Shown here: positions 44,240 to 53,184 of the stretch, in pieces
Layout: each line of letters begins with the position of its first letter
How positions within the stretch are numbered: position 1 is the stretch's first letter
From: Gemmatimonadaceae bacterium
Lineage (GTDB): Bacteria; Gemmatimonadota; Gemmatimonadetes; Gemmatimonadales; Gemmatimonadaceae
Direction of reading: 5' to 3'
Assembly (NCBI GenBank): GCA_025358925.1
Contig: JANYHT010000010.1
Span: 50,244 to 114,243 of the forward strand
Length of the DNA: 64,000 nucleotides
Notes under the pieces: generated by a model
What the model was told of the DNA's origin: nothing
Database searches by the model: none
Seen by the model: the letters and a program-made list of their open reading frames with translations, nothing else
Made by a program: the position numbers and the translations under genes

Positions 44240-45369
44240 GATACCGTTTCCGCTTGTTCGGGCGTTGCATAACCTTCGACGTGTTCGTAACCGCCTTCGT
44301 ACTCGCTCTCGCTCGGTCGCCGGATTTGTGATTGCAGCACGACGCGATCACGACGGATGCCACGGAAATCTTCGACGGATGTCCAACCCTTATCTGCATT
44401 CCGCTCAAGGAACGCGTCGAGCCCCGCGTTGAGTCGCTGAATCACGTGCGGACCGATTGCCGCATCAAGCATGGCCGCCGTGCACACTTGCACGGTGCCC
44501 GCTCCCAGCAGGAAATACGAGAGCGCTTGCGCAAAGTCGGACACACCGCCGATGCCGGAAAACGCCTTCTCCGGAAACGCCTGCGTCATCTTTGCCATGT
44601 TGGCCAACGCCATTGGCAAAATCGCCGGACCCCCAAGTCCGCCGCTCGATACCAAGCCGTCCACGTTGATTTCGAACTCGAGCGTTTCCGGATCGATTAT
44701 TGGTAGCGAAGGAAACGTGTTGGACGACACGATCGCGTCAGCGCCACCGCGGAAGCATGCTGCTGCTTCGACCACAATGTCGCGCGTAGCCGGCGTCAAT
44801 TTGGTCCACACGGGAATCGTCGCTACTTCCTTCACCGCTTCCGTCACCACCGAGCAGAGCCCTTCATCCTTGCCGATGTTGGAGCCCATGTCTTTTCGGT
44901 CCATATGCGGACACGAAAAGTTGCACTCGATTCCGTCAGCGCCATTTTCCTGCACGGCCTGTGCGAGCAGTTGCCAATTGCGAAGTTCCTTGTCGTTGCC
45001 GGATCCTGCCATGATGGATGCAATGAGCACCTTGGTGGGATGCGCCGCCTTGATGCGTTGCATGCGCGGAATCCACCAGTCGATAGCCTTGTCGGAAATG
45101 AGTTCCCAATTCCATGATGAATGCAGGGCCGCCCCTGGTCGCTTCTTCATCGAGACATACGCATCGTCGGCGCCAGTGCGCATAAATTTTGCCTTCGCAC
45201 CAACCACGTTGACCACGGGATGCAGCCCGATCGTTTTCGTCACAACGCCACCCCACCCCGCATCAAACGCGCGCAGGATGTTGTTCTCGGACTCCGTTGG
45301 AGGAGCGGAAGAAAGCAGGAAGGGGTTTTCGAATCGAATCCCCGAAAATGTCACACCGCGATTTGACAT
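44236..45369 (-). CDS. preA: Dihydropyrimidine dehydrogenase, PreA-like, without ferredoxin tail
   Basis: The 377-residue TIM-barrel flavoprotein contains FENPFLLSSAPPTESENNIL, ECNFSCPHMDRKDMGSNIG, VWTKLTPATRDIV, LGGPAILPMALANMAKM and FSGIGGVSDFAQALSYFLLG, as in PreA and dihydroorotate-dehydrogenase-like enzymes. It would reduce uracil to dihydrouracil. PreA normally ends with a two-cluster ferredoxin domain, but the tail here (SESEYEGGYEHVEGYATPEQ) has no cysteines. The partner PreT is not in the window. AGAGG 5 nt before ATG 45369 favours this start over GTG 45375. Confidence 0.88.
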   Translation of the reverse strand: MSNRGVTFSGIRFENPFLLSSAPPTESENNILRAFDAGWGGVVTKTIGLHPVVNVVGAKAKFMRTGADDAYVSMKKRPGAALHSSWNWELISDKAIDWWIPRMQRIKAAHPTKVLIASIMAGSGNDKELRNWQLLAQAVQENGADGIECNFSCPHMDRKDMGSNIGKDEGLCSVVTEAVKEVATIPVWTKLTPATRDIVVEAAACFRGGADAIVSSNTFPSLPIIDPETLEFEINVDGLVSSGGLGGPAILPMALANMAKMTQAFPEKAFSGIGGVSDFAQALSYFLLGAGTVQVCTAAMLDAAIGPHVIQRLNAGLDAFLERNADKGWTSVEDFRGIRRDRVVLQSQIRRPSESEYEGGYEHVEGYATPEQAETVS

Positions 45370-45424
45370 ACACACCTCTGATCGTTGAAAGCCCAGGACA
45401 GTCTCTGCTCGAATTGCGACGCAG

Positions 45425-46879
45425 CTACGACATCCAATTCACGCCGGCCTCGCGATTCCACTTCGTCGTCATTTTTTTTGCTTGTGTCCAGAACTCAATG
45501 GAGCCGCGGCCGGTAATGTCGCCGACGCCGAACTTCGAATCGTTCCATCCGCCAAACGAGAACGGTTCGCGCGGCACCGGTACACCAACGTTGACGCCAA
45601 CCATGCCGGCGCTTGCCCGCTCCATAACAAAACGCGCAACGCTCCCGCTTTCCGTAAACACTGATGCGGCGTTGCCGTACGGCGACGCGTTTTCAACGGC
45701 GATTGCCTGTTCCACCGTCTTTGCGCGAACAATGGCAAGCACAGGTCCGAACACCTCGTCCTGCGCGATGGCCATGTTGGGCGTCACGTGATCGATGATG
45801 GTGGGCCCGAGATAGTAGCCGCGTTCGCGTCCTGAAACGACGGTTCGACGTCCGTCCACCAGCACGGTCGCGCCCGCCGCCTCCGCCTCATCGATGTAGC
45901 GCGTGATGCGTTCCATGGCCGCCGCCGATATCACCGGACCAACATCGCGACCGGGCACCATCGCGCGTGCGTGTTCCACCATGCGGGCGACAATGTGATC
46001 GGTGTCAGCCACCGCGACCATGACGGACGCCGCCATGCACCGTTGTCCCGCGCATCCTGACATTGATGCGACCACATTACTTGCGGTCATCTCGCGGTCT
46101 GCATCGGGCATCACGATGAGGTGATTTTTCGCGCCACCGAGTGCGAGGCAACGTTTAAGACTGGCCGTTGCACGGCGATAAACGACCTTCGCAATTTTCG
46201 TCGAACCTACAAAACTGAGCGCACCAATGCCCGGGTGATCACACAGCGCTTCGACCGCTTCGCGTCCGCCGTGCACGATCTGCAACACGCCGGCCGGCAA
46301 TCCGGCTTCCGCGAGCAACTCGGCAATCCTGCGCGCGCTGAGCGGCACAAGTTCGGACGGTTTTAGGATGAGGCAATTGCCAAGCGCGATCGCGTTCGGA
46401 ATTGACCAATTCGGCACCATGTTCGGAAAATTGAACGGCGTGATGGACGCCACGACTCCCACTGGGAACCGCTCCACGCGGCACTCGACGCCGCGACTCA
46501 CTTCAAGCACTTCACCCGGAGTGATTTGTGGCAATGAGCACGCAAACTCCGTGAGCTCGGCCGACTTCAGAACTTCGGCGCGCGCTTCGCCCGCAATCTT
46601 GCCATTCTCCTCAGTAATGAGCGCCGCGAGTTCGTTCACATGCTGCTCGAGCAACGCCTTATACCGATAAAAGACCTGCACGCGATCTTTTATTGGCGTG
46701 CTCGACCACGCCGGAAAGGCAGCGCGTGCGGAGCGAACGGCAGCGTCGACTTCGCGCGCCGTAGACAGTGGCACGCGAGCGATTGTCTCACCGCTGCTCG
46801 GGTCATAGACGTCGGCGACCGGTACGTCGGGAGCGACGAAAGTGCCGCCGAGATAGTTCTGCACATCTGGGTATCTCAT
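45425..46879 (-). CDS. mmsA: CoA-acylating methylmalonate-semialdehyde dehydrogenase
   Basis: The 484-residue aldehyde dehydrogenase has NAD-site SITPFNFPNMVPNWSIPNAI, LSFVGSTKIAKVVY, LGGAKNHLIVMPDADREMT and the nucleophile in SGCAGQRCMAASVMV (GQRCMA). These are diagnostic of the MmsA/IolA branch, which uses CoA and releases acetyl- or propionyl-CoA from malonate or methylmalonate semialdehyde. It is the first gene of the run and catalyses the last step. The PreA-like gene begins 55 nt later. Confidence 0.93.
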   Translation of the reverse strand: MRYPDVQNYLGGTFVAPDVPVADVYDPSSGETIARVPLSTAREVDAAVRSARAAFPAWSSTPIKDRVQVFYRYKALLEQHVNELAALITEENGKIAGEARAEVLKSAELTEFACSLPQITPGEVLEVSRGVECRVERFPVGVVASITPFNFPNMVPNWSIPNAIALGNCLILKPSELVPLSARRIAELLAEAGLPAGVLQIVHGGREAVEALCDHPGIGALSFVGSTKIAKVVYRRATASLKRCLALGGAKNHLIVMPDADREMTASNVVASMSGCAGQRCMAASVMVAVADTDHIVARMVEHARAMVPGRDVGPVISAAAMERITRYIDEAEAAGATVLVDGRRTVVSGRERGYYLGPTIIDHVTPNMAIAQDEVFGPVLAIVRAKTVEQAIAVENASPYGNAASVFTESGSVARFVMERASAGMVGVNVGVPVPREPFSFGGWNDSKFGVGDITGRGSIEFWTQAKKMTTKWNREAGVNWMS

Positions 46880-47110
46880 TCTGCCAACATGCGCCTGACG
46901 CCAATGCCTGGTAAGAGGGAGGCGACGACACGACGATGGCTGGTCAGCACTTGTTCACTGATATGCGTAAAAAGGAATGCACACTGTGGACGTTTCGGGG
47001 TACTCTCGCGTGTGATCGCTACGTCATAGTGATCCGCGACACGGTATCAGCGACGTCGTCTGCCATCAGCCGCGAATTGCGAACCATCCAAACCCGATCA
47101 GGAGTCTGTC

Positions 47111-47563
47111 GTGAGCATAAGTCGTCTCCGCTTCACCGCTGTCGCAGTGGCCGCCATCGCGGTTGTCGTCACTGCCGCAACAAATGCGAGCGCACGCACG
47201 TTGCCGAGCCGCACGGCGCCCCCTCGTGCCGCGAAGACGTGGGAAGTCAAAATGATTACGCAGGACGGCAAGCAGCTGTTCGAACCCGCCGAGCTCACGA
47301 TCCAGGCCGGCGACACTGTGAAGTGGCTCGCCGTGAGTGGTAGCCACAACGTCGGATTCTGGGCGGATAGTGTGCCAGCTGGCGCGGTGGAGTTGTTGCG
47401 CAAAGCCATGCCCGACACCATTGCACCGCTTTTGGGTGTGCGCAAACCCATCAAGGGCGATTCGTACGTCGTGGTGTTCTCAGGGATGCCGAAGGGATTG
47501 TACAAGTACTATTGCAAACCGCATCTCAATAAGATGATGGTGGCGCAGCTTACGATTAAGTAA
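47111..47563 (+). CDS. Exported cupredoxin (plastocyanin/azurin-like)
   Basis: The 150-residue protein begins with GTG and a signal peptide (AVAVAAIAVVVTAATNASA). The type 1 copper ligands are H79 (SGSHNVGFW), C135 and H138 (KYYCKPHL) and M142 or M143. It would be a soluble periplasmic electron carrier. It is the first gene of a three-gene plus-strand run with the Rieske and cytochrome b-c genes, 45 nt before the former, so it is a likely electron acceptor of that complex. Confidence 0.85.
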   Translation: MSISRLRFTAVAVAAIAVVVTAATNASARTLPSRTAPPRAAKTWEVKMITQDGKQLFEPAELTIQAGDTVKWLAVSGSHNVGFWADSVPAGAVELLRKAMPDTIAPLLGVRKPIKGDSYVVVFSGMPKGLYKYYCKPHLNKMMVAQLTIK

Positions 47564-47608
47564 CGTCCACGCGCAGCCTTTTTTTGCTCGACTCACTTCT
47601 CCGGTCGC

Positions 47609-48157
47609 ATGGACGAACACGAACACTCCCCACCGCAGCCCGACCGCCGCAGCTATTTAACGAAAGTGGCTGCGATTGCGGTGGGTGGAATCATCGCCGT
47701 CGTGGCGCCCGTCGCCGGATTTTTGACGTTCCTCGATCCACTGCGCCGAAAAGCCGACGCACGGGGCATGGTGCGTGTCAGTTCGCTTGGCGCGCTGCCG
47801 AAAAACGGTGAGCCGCGCAAGTTGCCGGTGTTGGATGTGCTCGTCGATGCGTGGAACCGCACGCCGGACGTCCCGATCGGCGCCGTGTATGTGCAAAAAA
47901 CCGGACCGCGCACCGTACGGGTACTGAACGCAGTCTGTCCGCACCTTGGTTGTTCGGTGGGCTACAGCGCAGCCAAGAGCGGATACTTCTGCCCGTGTCA
48001 TCAAAGCAGTTTTTCGTTGGACGGAAAAATTCTCGATCCAAAAAGTCCAAGTCCTCGCGCGATGGACGAACTCGAAGCGGAAGTGCGTGCGAACGGTGAA
48101 GTCTGGGTGAAGTTCCAGAACTTCCGCAAAGGATCATCTGACAAGATTCCGGTTTGA
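47609..48157 (+). CDS. Rieske iron-sulfur subunit of a bc-type complex
   Basis: The 182-residue protein has an N-terminal cytoplasmic stretch and one membrane anchor (AIAVGGIIAVVAPVAGFLTF). The Rieske domain has cluster ligands in VCPHLGCSVGY and FCPCHQSSFSLDG. The anchor form matches the QcrA/PetC subunit. Its TGA overlaps the cytochrome b ATG by one base. It would take electrons from quinol at the Qo site and pass them to a c-type heme or the cupredoxin. Confidence 0.9.
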   Translation: MDEHEHSPPQPDRRSYLTKVAAIAVGGIIAVVAPVAGFLTFLDPLRRKADARGMVRVSSLGALPKNGEPRKLPVLDVLVDAWNRTPDVPIGAVYVQKTGPRTVRVLNAVCPHLGCSVGYSAAKSGYFCPCHQSSFSLDGKILDPKSPSPRAMDELEAEVRANGEVWVKFQNFRKGSSDKIPV

Positions 48158-49929
48158 TGAAAGACGGGTTTGATTGGCTGGATCAACGCACAGGTTACAA
48201 AGGGTTGATCCACGAAACGCTGTTCGAAAACGTGCCTGGTGGTGCGCGGTGGCGTTACGTATGGGGCAGCACGCTGGTGTTCTTTTTCTCCGTACAAGTC
48301 ATCACGGGGATTTTTCTGTGGATGGGCTATAGCCCCAGCTCGCAGACCGCGTGGGAAAGCGTTTACTTCATTCAGAATCAAATGTGGGGCGGCTGGTTTC
48401 TGCGCGGCCTCCATCATTTTGTCGCGCAAGCGATGACGATTCTGCTCGTGCTGCATCTCATGCAAGTTGTGATTGATGGCGCTTACAAAGCGCCGCGTGA
48501 AGTGAATTTTTGGTCAGGCGTTGTACTGCTATTACTCACGCTCGCGCTGTCGCTTACGGGTTACTTGTTGCCGTGGGATCAAAACGGATATTGGGCGACA
48601 ACGGTCTCCACAAATATTGTGGGCATCAACCCCGGCATTGGGCACGCGCTGCAAACCGTGATTGTTGGCGGCAGTAATTACGGACATCAGACGCTGACCC
48701 GATTTTTCGCGCTGCATGCCGGAGTTATTCCGGGTGGCATCATCGCGTTTATTGTCGCGCACATTTATTTGTTTCGACGTCACGGCGTTACGCCGAAAGA
48801 ACCGCGCACACGACCCGATGCGGCGTTCTGGCCCGATCAGATTCTTCGCGACGCGGTGGCGTGTTTAGCCGTTCTGCTCGTCGTTGTATTCTTCATTCTT
48901 CGCTATCACGGCGCGCCCCTCGGCGCCCCGGCCGATCCATCAGAGCAGTTCTCTGCCGCACGCCCAGAATGGTATTTTCTCTTTTTGTATCAGCTGCTCA
49001 AATATTTCCCAGGTCGTACCGAGTTTATTGGCGCCATTGTGCTGCCAACGCTGCTGCTGCTCGTGCTCATCGCAATTCCGTATTTCGGAAAATGGAAACT
49101 TGGCCATCGATTTAACGTTGGCTTTCTGTCGGTTATGCTGTTTGGCGTGGCGCTACTCACGTGGGTCGCGATCTCTGCCGATAAGCACGATCCGGACTAC
49201 CTCGTTGCCGCGGAAGGCGCAGAACGCGACGCGTCGCGCGCCGTCGTCCTGGCGAACGAAGGCATTCCTGTGACCGGTGCCATGACGTTGATGCGCGACG
49301 ACGCACTGACACAAGGACCGCGTATTTTTTCACGCAACTGCGCCTCCTGTCATCGCTACGACGGACACGACGGACTCGGCAACGCACTTCCGAAGGACTC
49401 AATCTCTGCGTCCGATCTTAAAGGCTTCGGGAGCCGCGCGTGGTTAGCGCGCTACTTCGATCCGAAAGAAATTGCCGGTCCTCGTCATTGGGGTGGCACG
49501 GCGCTCAAGGACGGCGACATGGTGGCGTGGGTGATGAACCACATCCCGTCAGCAACCGTCGCTCAGAAGGACGACATTCAACACATGCTCATCGCGCTCT
49601 CGGCCGAAGCACAACTGAAGTCGCAGCGCGACATGGACAAGCGTGATACCGCATTGATTGCGGCTGGCACAGCAATGCTGCGCGACCAGAAAGGGTGCGC
49701 CGAGTGCCACAGCTTTCATGACGCCGGCAAAGGTAGTCCGGATCTGACCGGGTACGGTTCGCGCGAATGGTTACACGCGTTCATTTCAGATCCTGCGCAT
49801 GCGAGATTTTTTGGCGAGAACAACGATCGCATGCCGTCGTACATCCCGGAAAAGAGTTTGTCCGGGAAAGAGATTGGGTTAGTGGCGGACTGGTTGCGCG
49901 GCGAGTGGTTTGTACCGGCGAAGAAGTAG
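48157..49929 (+). CDS. Cytochrome b fused to a di-haem cytochrome c tail
   Basis: The 590-residue protein begins with a complete cytochrome b. The haem-b ligand pairs are H86/H100 (13 residues between) and H187/H202 (14 between), as in b6-type proteins, and the Qo motif PEWY is at 270-273. After helices to about residue 340 comes a periplasmic region with two c-type haem sites, CASCH (395-399) and CAECH (514-518). In most complexes cytochrome b and c are separate. This fusion, with the Rieske and cupredoxin genes, would form a compact quinol:cupredoxin oxidoreductase. ATG 48157 gives the overlap with the Rieske stop. Confidence 0.92.
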   Translation: MKDGFDWLDQRTGYKGLIHETLFENVPGGARWRYVWGSTLVFFFSVQVITGIFLWMGYSPSSQTAWESVYFIQNQMWGGWFLRGLHHFVAQAMTILLVLHLMQVVIDGAYKAPREVNFWSGVVLLLLTLALSLTGYLLPWDQNGYWATTVSTNIVGINPGIGHALQTVIVGGSNYGHQTLTRFFALHAGVIPGGIIAFIVAHIYLFRRHGVTPKEPRTRPDAAFWPDQILRDAVACLAVLLVVVFFILRYHGAPLGAPADPSEQFSAARPEWYFLFLYQLLKYFPGRTEFIGAIVLPTLLLLVLIAIPYFGKWKLGHRFNVGFLSVMLFGVALLTWVAISADKHDPDYLVAAEGAERDASRAVVLANEGIPVTGAMTLMRDDALTQGPRIFSRNCASCHRYDGHDGLGNALPKDSISASDLKGFGSRAWLARYFDPKEIAGPRHWGGTALKDGDMVAWVMNHIPSATVAQKDDIQHMLIALSAEAQLKSQRDMDKRDTALIAAGTAMLRDQKGCAECHSFHDAGKGSPDLTGYGSREWLHAFISDPAHARFFGENNDRMPSYIPEKSLSGKEIGLVADWLRGEWFVPAKK

Positions 49930-50004
49930 CGACTGCAGGAGCTACTCGATCCGAAATAGCAGCACGGCAACTGCGGTTCACGCGGAGAACGCGGAGTTAA
50001 AACA

Positions 50005-50049
50005 ACGGAAACCACAACCACAATATCTTATTGTAGTTGTCGTTTCTGT
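50005..50049. terminator. Long imperfect hairpin after the bc operon
   Basis: Sequences at 50008-50025 and 50029-50046 form an 18-bp stem with two mismatches around TCT (GAAACCACAACCACAATA against TATTGTAGTTGTCGTTTC), extended by a few outer pairs. It sits 76 nt after the cytochrome b-c stop and before the convergent minus-strand operon. It probably stops transcription in both directions. There is no strong T tract directly after it. Confidence 0.5.
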
Positions 50050-50201
50050 ATCCGCGTAATGCGTTCCGTTTGTCCGTGTCCGTTGCAGTTCAGTAGTTTT
50101 CTTTTTTTGGGTCTTTCGGGACTTTCGGGAGAGGCGTCGGTCGAACAGCAACAGCTGACGGCGAAGAATACGAATGTGCTCCGCGCGTCCGCGTGAGCCC
50201 C

Positions 50202-50729
50202 TTACTTCGGTTGCGGCGGTGGCGTATCGCAATACGTAGAGCCTCTGCATGATCGCGGCGTAAACACTTCCGCCTCCAGAAGCCACGCGCCATCGATACG
50301 TCGCCACTTGGCGGTATAGGTACCACGAATGACGACGCGACCGTCTGTCTCGGTCCACCGTCCAACCCACGCGCCGGTTTCTTCTGCCATTTGCCACGGC
50401 GTGAACACGCGTACGGTGATGGGTGTCCGCACATAATTGACGTCCGCATGCGCCGCGAATTGTGCACGCCACTGTGCAGCCACGCCATCGCGGCCATTCG
50501 TGTGCGCGTTGCGCGAGCTCACACTGTGATATGACAATGAGGACAACGCGACCAGCGTCGCAGTGTCGCGCTGTGCGATGGCAACGTTCGAACGCTTGCG
50601 CGCCGCGCGCACGGCGGCCGCGGTAAGAGGCGCAGCAGACATGGATTGCGCGTAAACCGTGAATGGGTTGAATGCGATTGCGGCAAAGAGCACGCGTACA
50701 ACGATGCGGCGATATCGACTAGAGCGCAT
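50202..50729 (-). CDS. Secreted NTF2-like (DUF4440/SnoaL) protein
   Basis: The 175-residue protein starts at ATG 50729 with a signal peptide (VVRVLFAAIAFNPFTVYAQ). The rest, AIAQRDTATLVALSSLSYHS, GRDGVAAQWRAQFAAHAD, AWVGRWTETDGRVVIRGTY and DGAWLLEAEVFTPRSC, matches DUF4440/SnoaL-like NTF2 folds. It overlaps the preceding gene by 11 bp and is probably the last gene of the catabolic run. Binding or catalysis is unknown. A longer start at 50825 would lie inside the upstream gene. Confidence 0.75.
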   Translation of the reverse strand: MRSSRYRRIVVRVLFAAIAFNPFTVYAQSMSAAPLTAAAVRAARKRSNVAIAQRDTATLVALSSLSYHSVSSRNAHTNGRDGVAAQWRAQFAAHADVNYVRTPITVRVFTPWQMAEETGAWVGRWTETDGRVVIRGTYTAKWRRIDGAWLLEAEVFTPRSCRGSTYCDTPPPQPK

Positions 50730-51744
50730 GAGCGAGGTACCGTGTCTGAATGCTGATGAGATCAGCCAACATGCCGTACGCGGTAGTTGTTGGGTTGGGA
50801 TCCCGCGAAATAACGGTGAGTCCACCGGGAAAAATATCGGCCTCGTAGTGCATCACCAGCGTAGACCCATGTACGATGCCGAGTGGTCCATCGGTAGCAC
50901 ACTGTATTGGTGCGACGCTGGCAGTGATCGCGCCGTTCGCGTCGCGAGCAATGTGGCCGACCAATCGGTAGGGTCGCCGCTCCGCATGCGCCTGTCGCAC
51001 CTGATGTTCGGTGAGCGCGCGAATACCCTCGCGCGCAACGTGCGACGGATGCAGCGCACTGCCGAACAACACGTTTGCTATCGCACACAGCTTGACCGCA
51101 GTGTCCCAGCCGTCTACATCGTACGTCGGATCGGCCTCTGCGATACCAAGCTGCTGCGCCTCCACGATACCAACGTCGAAGGTGAGACCGCGTTCGACGG
51201 CCTCAAGCACGACCGTTGCCGTGGACGTAAACACACCGCGTATCGCGCGCAGTCCAGCGAGCGGAAGACACTCGCGGGCGAGTGAGAAAACCGGCGCACC
51301 GTCCATGACGGCGGATTCGAAGCGATAGCACACGCCTCGGTCGGCGGCGAGATTCGTCAGTTCCCTATAGCCAAAAACCACCGGTCCTTTGTTCGCCGAA
51401 ATGGCGTGTGCGCCATTTGTGAGAATTGTGCGGAGGTAGTCGAGCGCTGGCTGTCCAGTGTGCGGATCGAGTGCAATGGCCTCGAACACTACGTCGGCGC
51501 GGCTTTCGACAAGCCATTCGTTCACCGTTCGGCAATCGCGACCAACGGGGCGGGCGGGATCCAGTCCAACGGCCGCAGCGATCCAACCAATGCCGCGCGA
51601 GGCGACACCGGTGATGCAATACGTGATGCCGTACTCACGCGCGAGCGCAACCTGTTCGCGCGCCAGCAGCGCGTGTAACGCGCGGTTTACGTTGCCGAAG
51701 CCGAGAAAGGCAATGCGGACGGGATGCGAGAGTGCGTCGGTCAT
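50719..51744 (-). CDS. Homoserine dehydrogenase-like oxidoreductase
   Basis: The 341-residue protein has the NAD(P) site IAFLGFGNVNRALHALLARE, the lysine region ISANKGPVVFGYREL and the signature EADPTYDVDGWDTAVKLC. Typical homoserine dehydrogenases have an ACT domain or a kinase fusion; this one has neither. Its neighbours are a permease and a peptidase rather than threonine biosynthesis genes. It may oxidise homoserine or a related gamma-hydroxy amino acid in a catabolic direction. The role is inferred from context. Confidence 0.8.
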   Translation of the reverse strand: MTDALSHPVRIAFLGFGNVNRALHALLAREQVALAREYGITYCITGVASRGIGWIAAAVGLDPARPVGRDCRTVNEWLVESRADVVFEAIALDPHTGQPALDYLRTILTNGAHAISANKGPVVFGYRELTNLAADRGVCYRFESAVMDGAPVFSLARECLPLAGLRAIRGVFTSTATVVLEAVERGLTFDVGIVEAQQLGIAEADPTYDVDGWDTAVKLCAIANVLFGSALHPSHVAREGIRALTEHQVRQAHAERRPYRLVGHIARDANGAITASVAPIQCATDGPLGIVHGSTLVMHYEADIFPGGLTVISRDPNPTTTAYGMLADLISIQTRYLAHAL

Positions 51745-51747
51745 GAA

Positions 51748-53184
51748 TCACGCGATACGCGACACGCGTGCGGCGCGCCGACGAGCGGCGACAAGAATGC
51801 CCACCCCTACAAGATTCATCACCACAATCACCGTTGAAATCTTGAGCGCAAACGTGGCAACGCTTTCCACCTTGATGATGGGAAACACGGACAACGTGAG
51901 ATACAGCAGCGTCATACACAGTCCAGACGCTGACGCGACTTTGAGCCAGAGCGGTGGCTGCGGTGTCACGCCGCGCAAACCGAATAACGGAATGGCGAAC
52001 ATCACGACATAGGTGAGCGCGTAAAACATGCCGCTCGCGTTGAATAACAATTGAAATGCTTCCGCTTGGCCAACACCAACGTTGCTCAACACCGCGAGCA
52101 CGAATGAGCTCACGCCAACCAGCATGATCGAATTCACCGGCGTCTGATATTTTTTGTGCAATCGACTGAACCACGCGGGCAACATGCTGTCCCATCCAGC
52201 CACCATCGGCAAACGCGTCACTGCCGTAAAGCTTACGCTTGATTGTGCGATGCGCATCGCCATAGTCATCACAATGGCAATCGTCACCAACGGGCCAGCA
52301 ATGCCGAACGGTGCGAAGCCTGCACGCAACACCTGCGGCAGCGGTCCGACGAGATCAATGTCGTTTGTTGGGATATACGCGACCACGGTGCTCGTGCCCA
52401 GCACAAACATGATCGCAATGATTGGCGCAGCAATGAGGACGGAACGTCCAACCGAACGCGCGGGCGCCTTGGTTTCTCCAGCGAGAATGGCGATGTACTC
52501 GAATCCGCCAAGCGCTCCAAAGCCCATCTTGCCAAGAATGTTTAAGTTGAGCAGTGTCAACGCAGGAAGGCTTGTACGAAAGGGATGATACTCCTGCAAG
52601 TTGCCGGTCAGCAGACCGAGTAGCGGCAATAAAATTATGACGCCGAAAATAATCAGCATAATGATACCGCCGGTGTTGTGCACCCATTTCCCTACCGACA
52701 GTCCAATGGTTGACGCTATCACCATCAGCGAGAGAATAAGCGCCGACGCGAGTGCCACAAACCACGTGCTTGTTGTCATCCACGCGGCGCTTGGCCCTAT
52801 CGCATACGAAAGGTATGTGGTGCACGACAAGCCAACTTCCGAACTAAGCGTGATCACGTACAGCCAAAGATTCCACGCGAGCATAAAACCAATCGTCTGA
52901 TTAAAACCAATTTTTGCCCATTGATAGAGTCCGCCTTCAAGCGGCATGAGCCGATTGAGATACATCACGACCGCGGCCGACGGCAAATAAAACAGCACCA
53001 GAGCCAGAAGCCAGAACACCATGTGCGACGGTCCAAGCTTCCCCGCGACACCAATCCACGTGAGACCAACAATGAACAGAATTTGCGTGAGCGTCAGGTC
53101 ACGAACATTCAGCTCTTTCTTGAGCGTGGCGCTATGTGCCTCAACGCGGGCTTCGGCTTGCTGCAGCTCCGTTGGTACCGTCAT
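51748..53184 (-). CDS. APC-family amino acid permease
   Basis: The 478-residue membrane protein has about 12 hydrophobic segments. APC signatures include LNVRDLTLTQILFIVGLTWI, LEGGLYQWAKIGFNQTIGFM, FGALGGFEYIAILAGETKAP and KKYQTPVNSIMLVG. It would import an amino acid or amine by proton or cation symport, or by exchange. ATG 53184 overlaps the peptidase stop by 4 bp (ATGA); a longer upstream start lies inside the peptidase gene. It supplies substrate to the surrounding enzymes. Confidence 0.88.
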   Translation of the reverse strand: MTVPTELQQAEARVEAHSATLKKELNVRDLTLTQILFIVGLTWIGVAGKLGPSHMVFWLLALVLFYLPSAAVVMYLNRLMPLEGGLYQWAKIGFNQTIGFMLAWNLWLYVITLSSEVGLSCTTYLSYAIGPSAAWMTTSTWFVALASALILSLMVIASTIGLSVGKWVHNTGGIIMLIIFGVIILLPLLGLLTGNLQEYHPFRTSLPALTLLNLNILGKMGFGALGGFEYIAILAGETKAPARSVGRSVLIAAPIIAIMFVLGTSTVVAYIPTNDIDLVGPLPQVLRAGFAPFGIAGPLVTIAIVMTMAMRIAQSSVSFTAVTRLPMVAGWDSMLPAWFSRLHKKYQTPVNSIMLVGVSSFVLAVLSNVGVGQAEAFQLLFNASGMFYALTYVVMFAIPLFGLRGVTPQPPLWLKVASASGLCMTLLYLTLSVFPIIKVESVATFALKISTVIVVMNLVGVGILVAARRRAARVSRIA

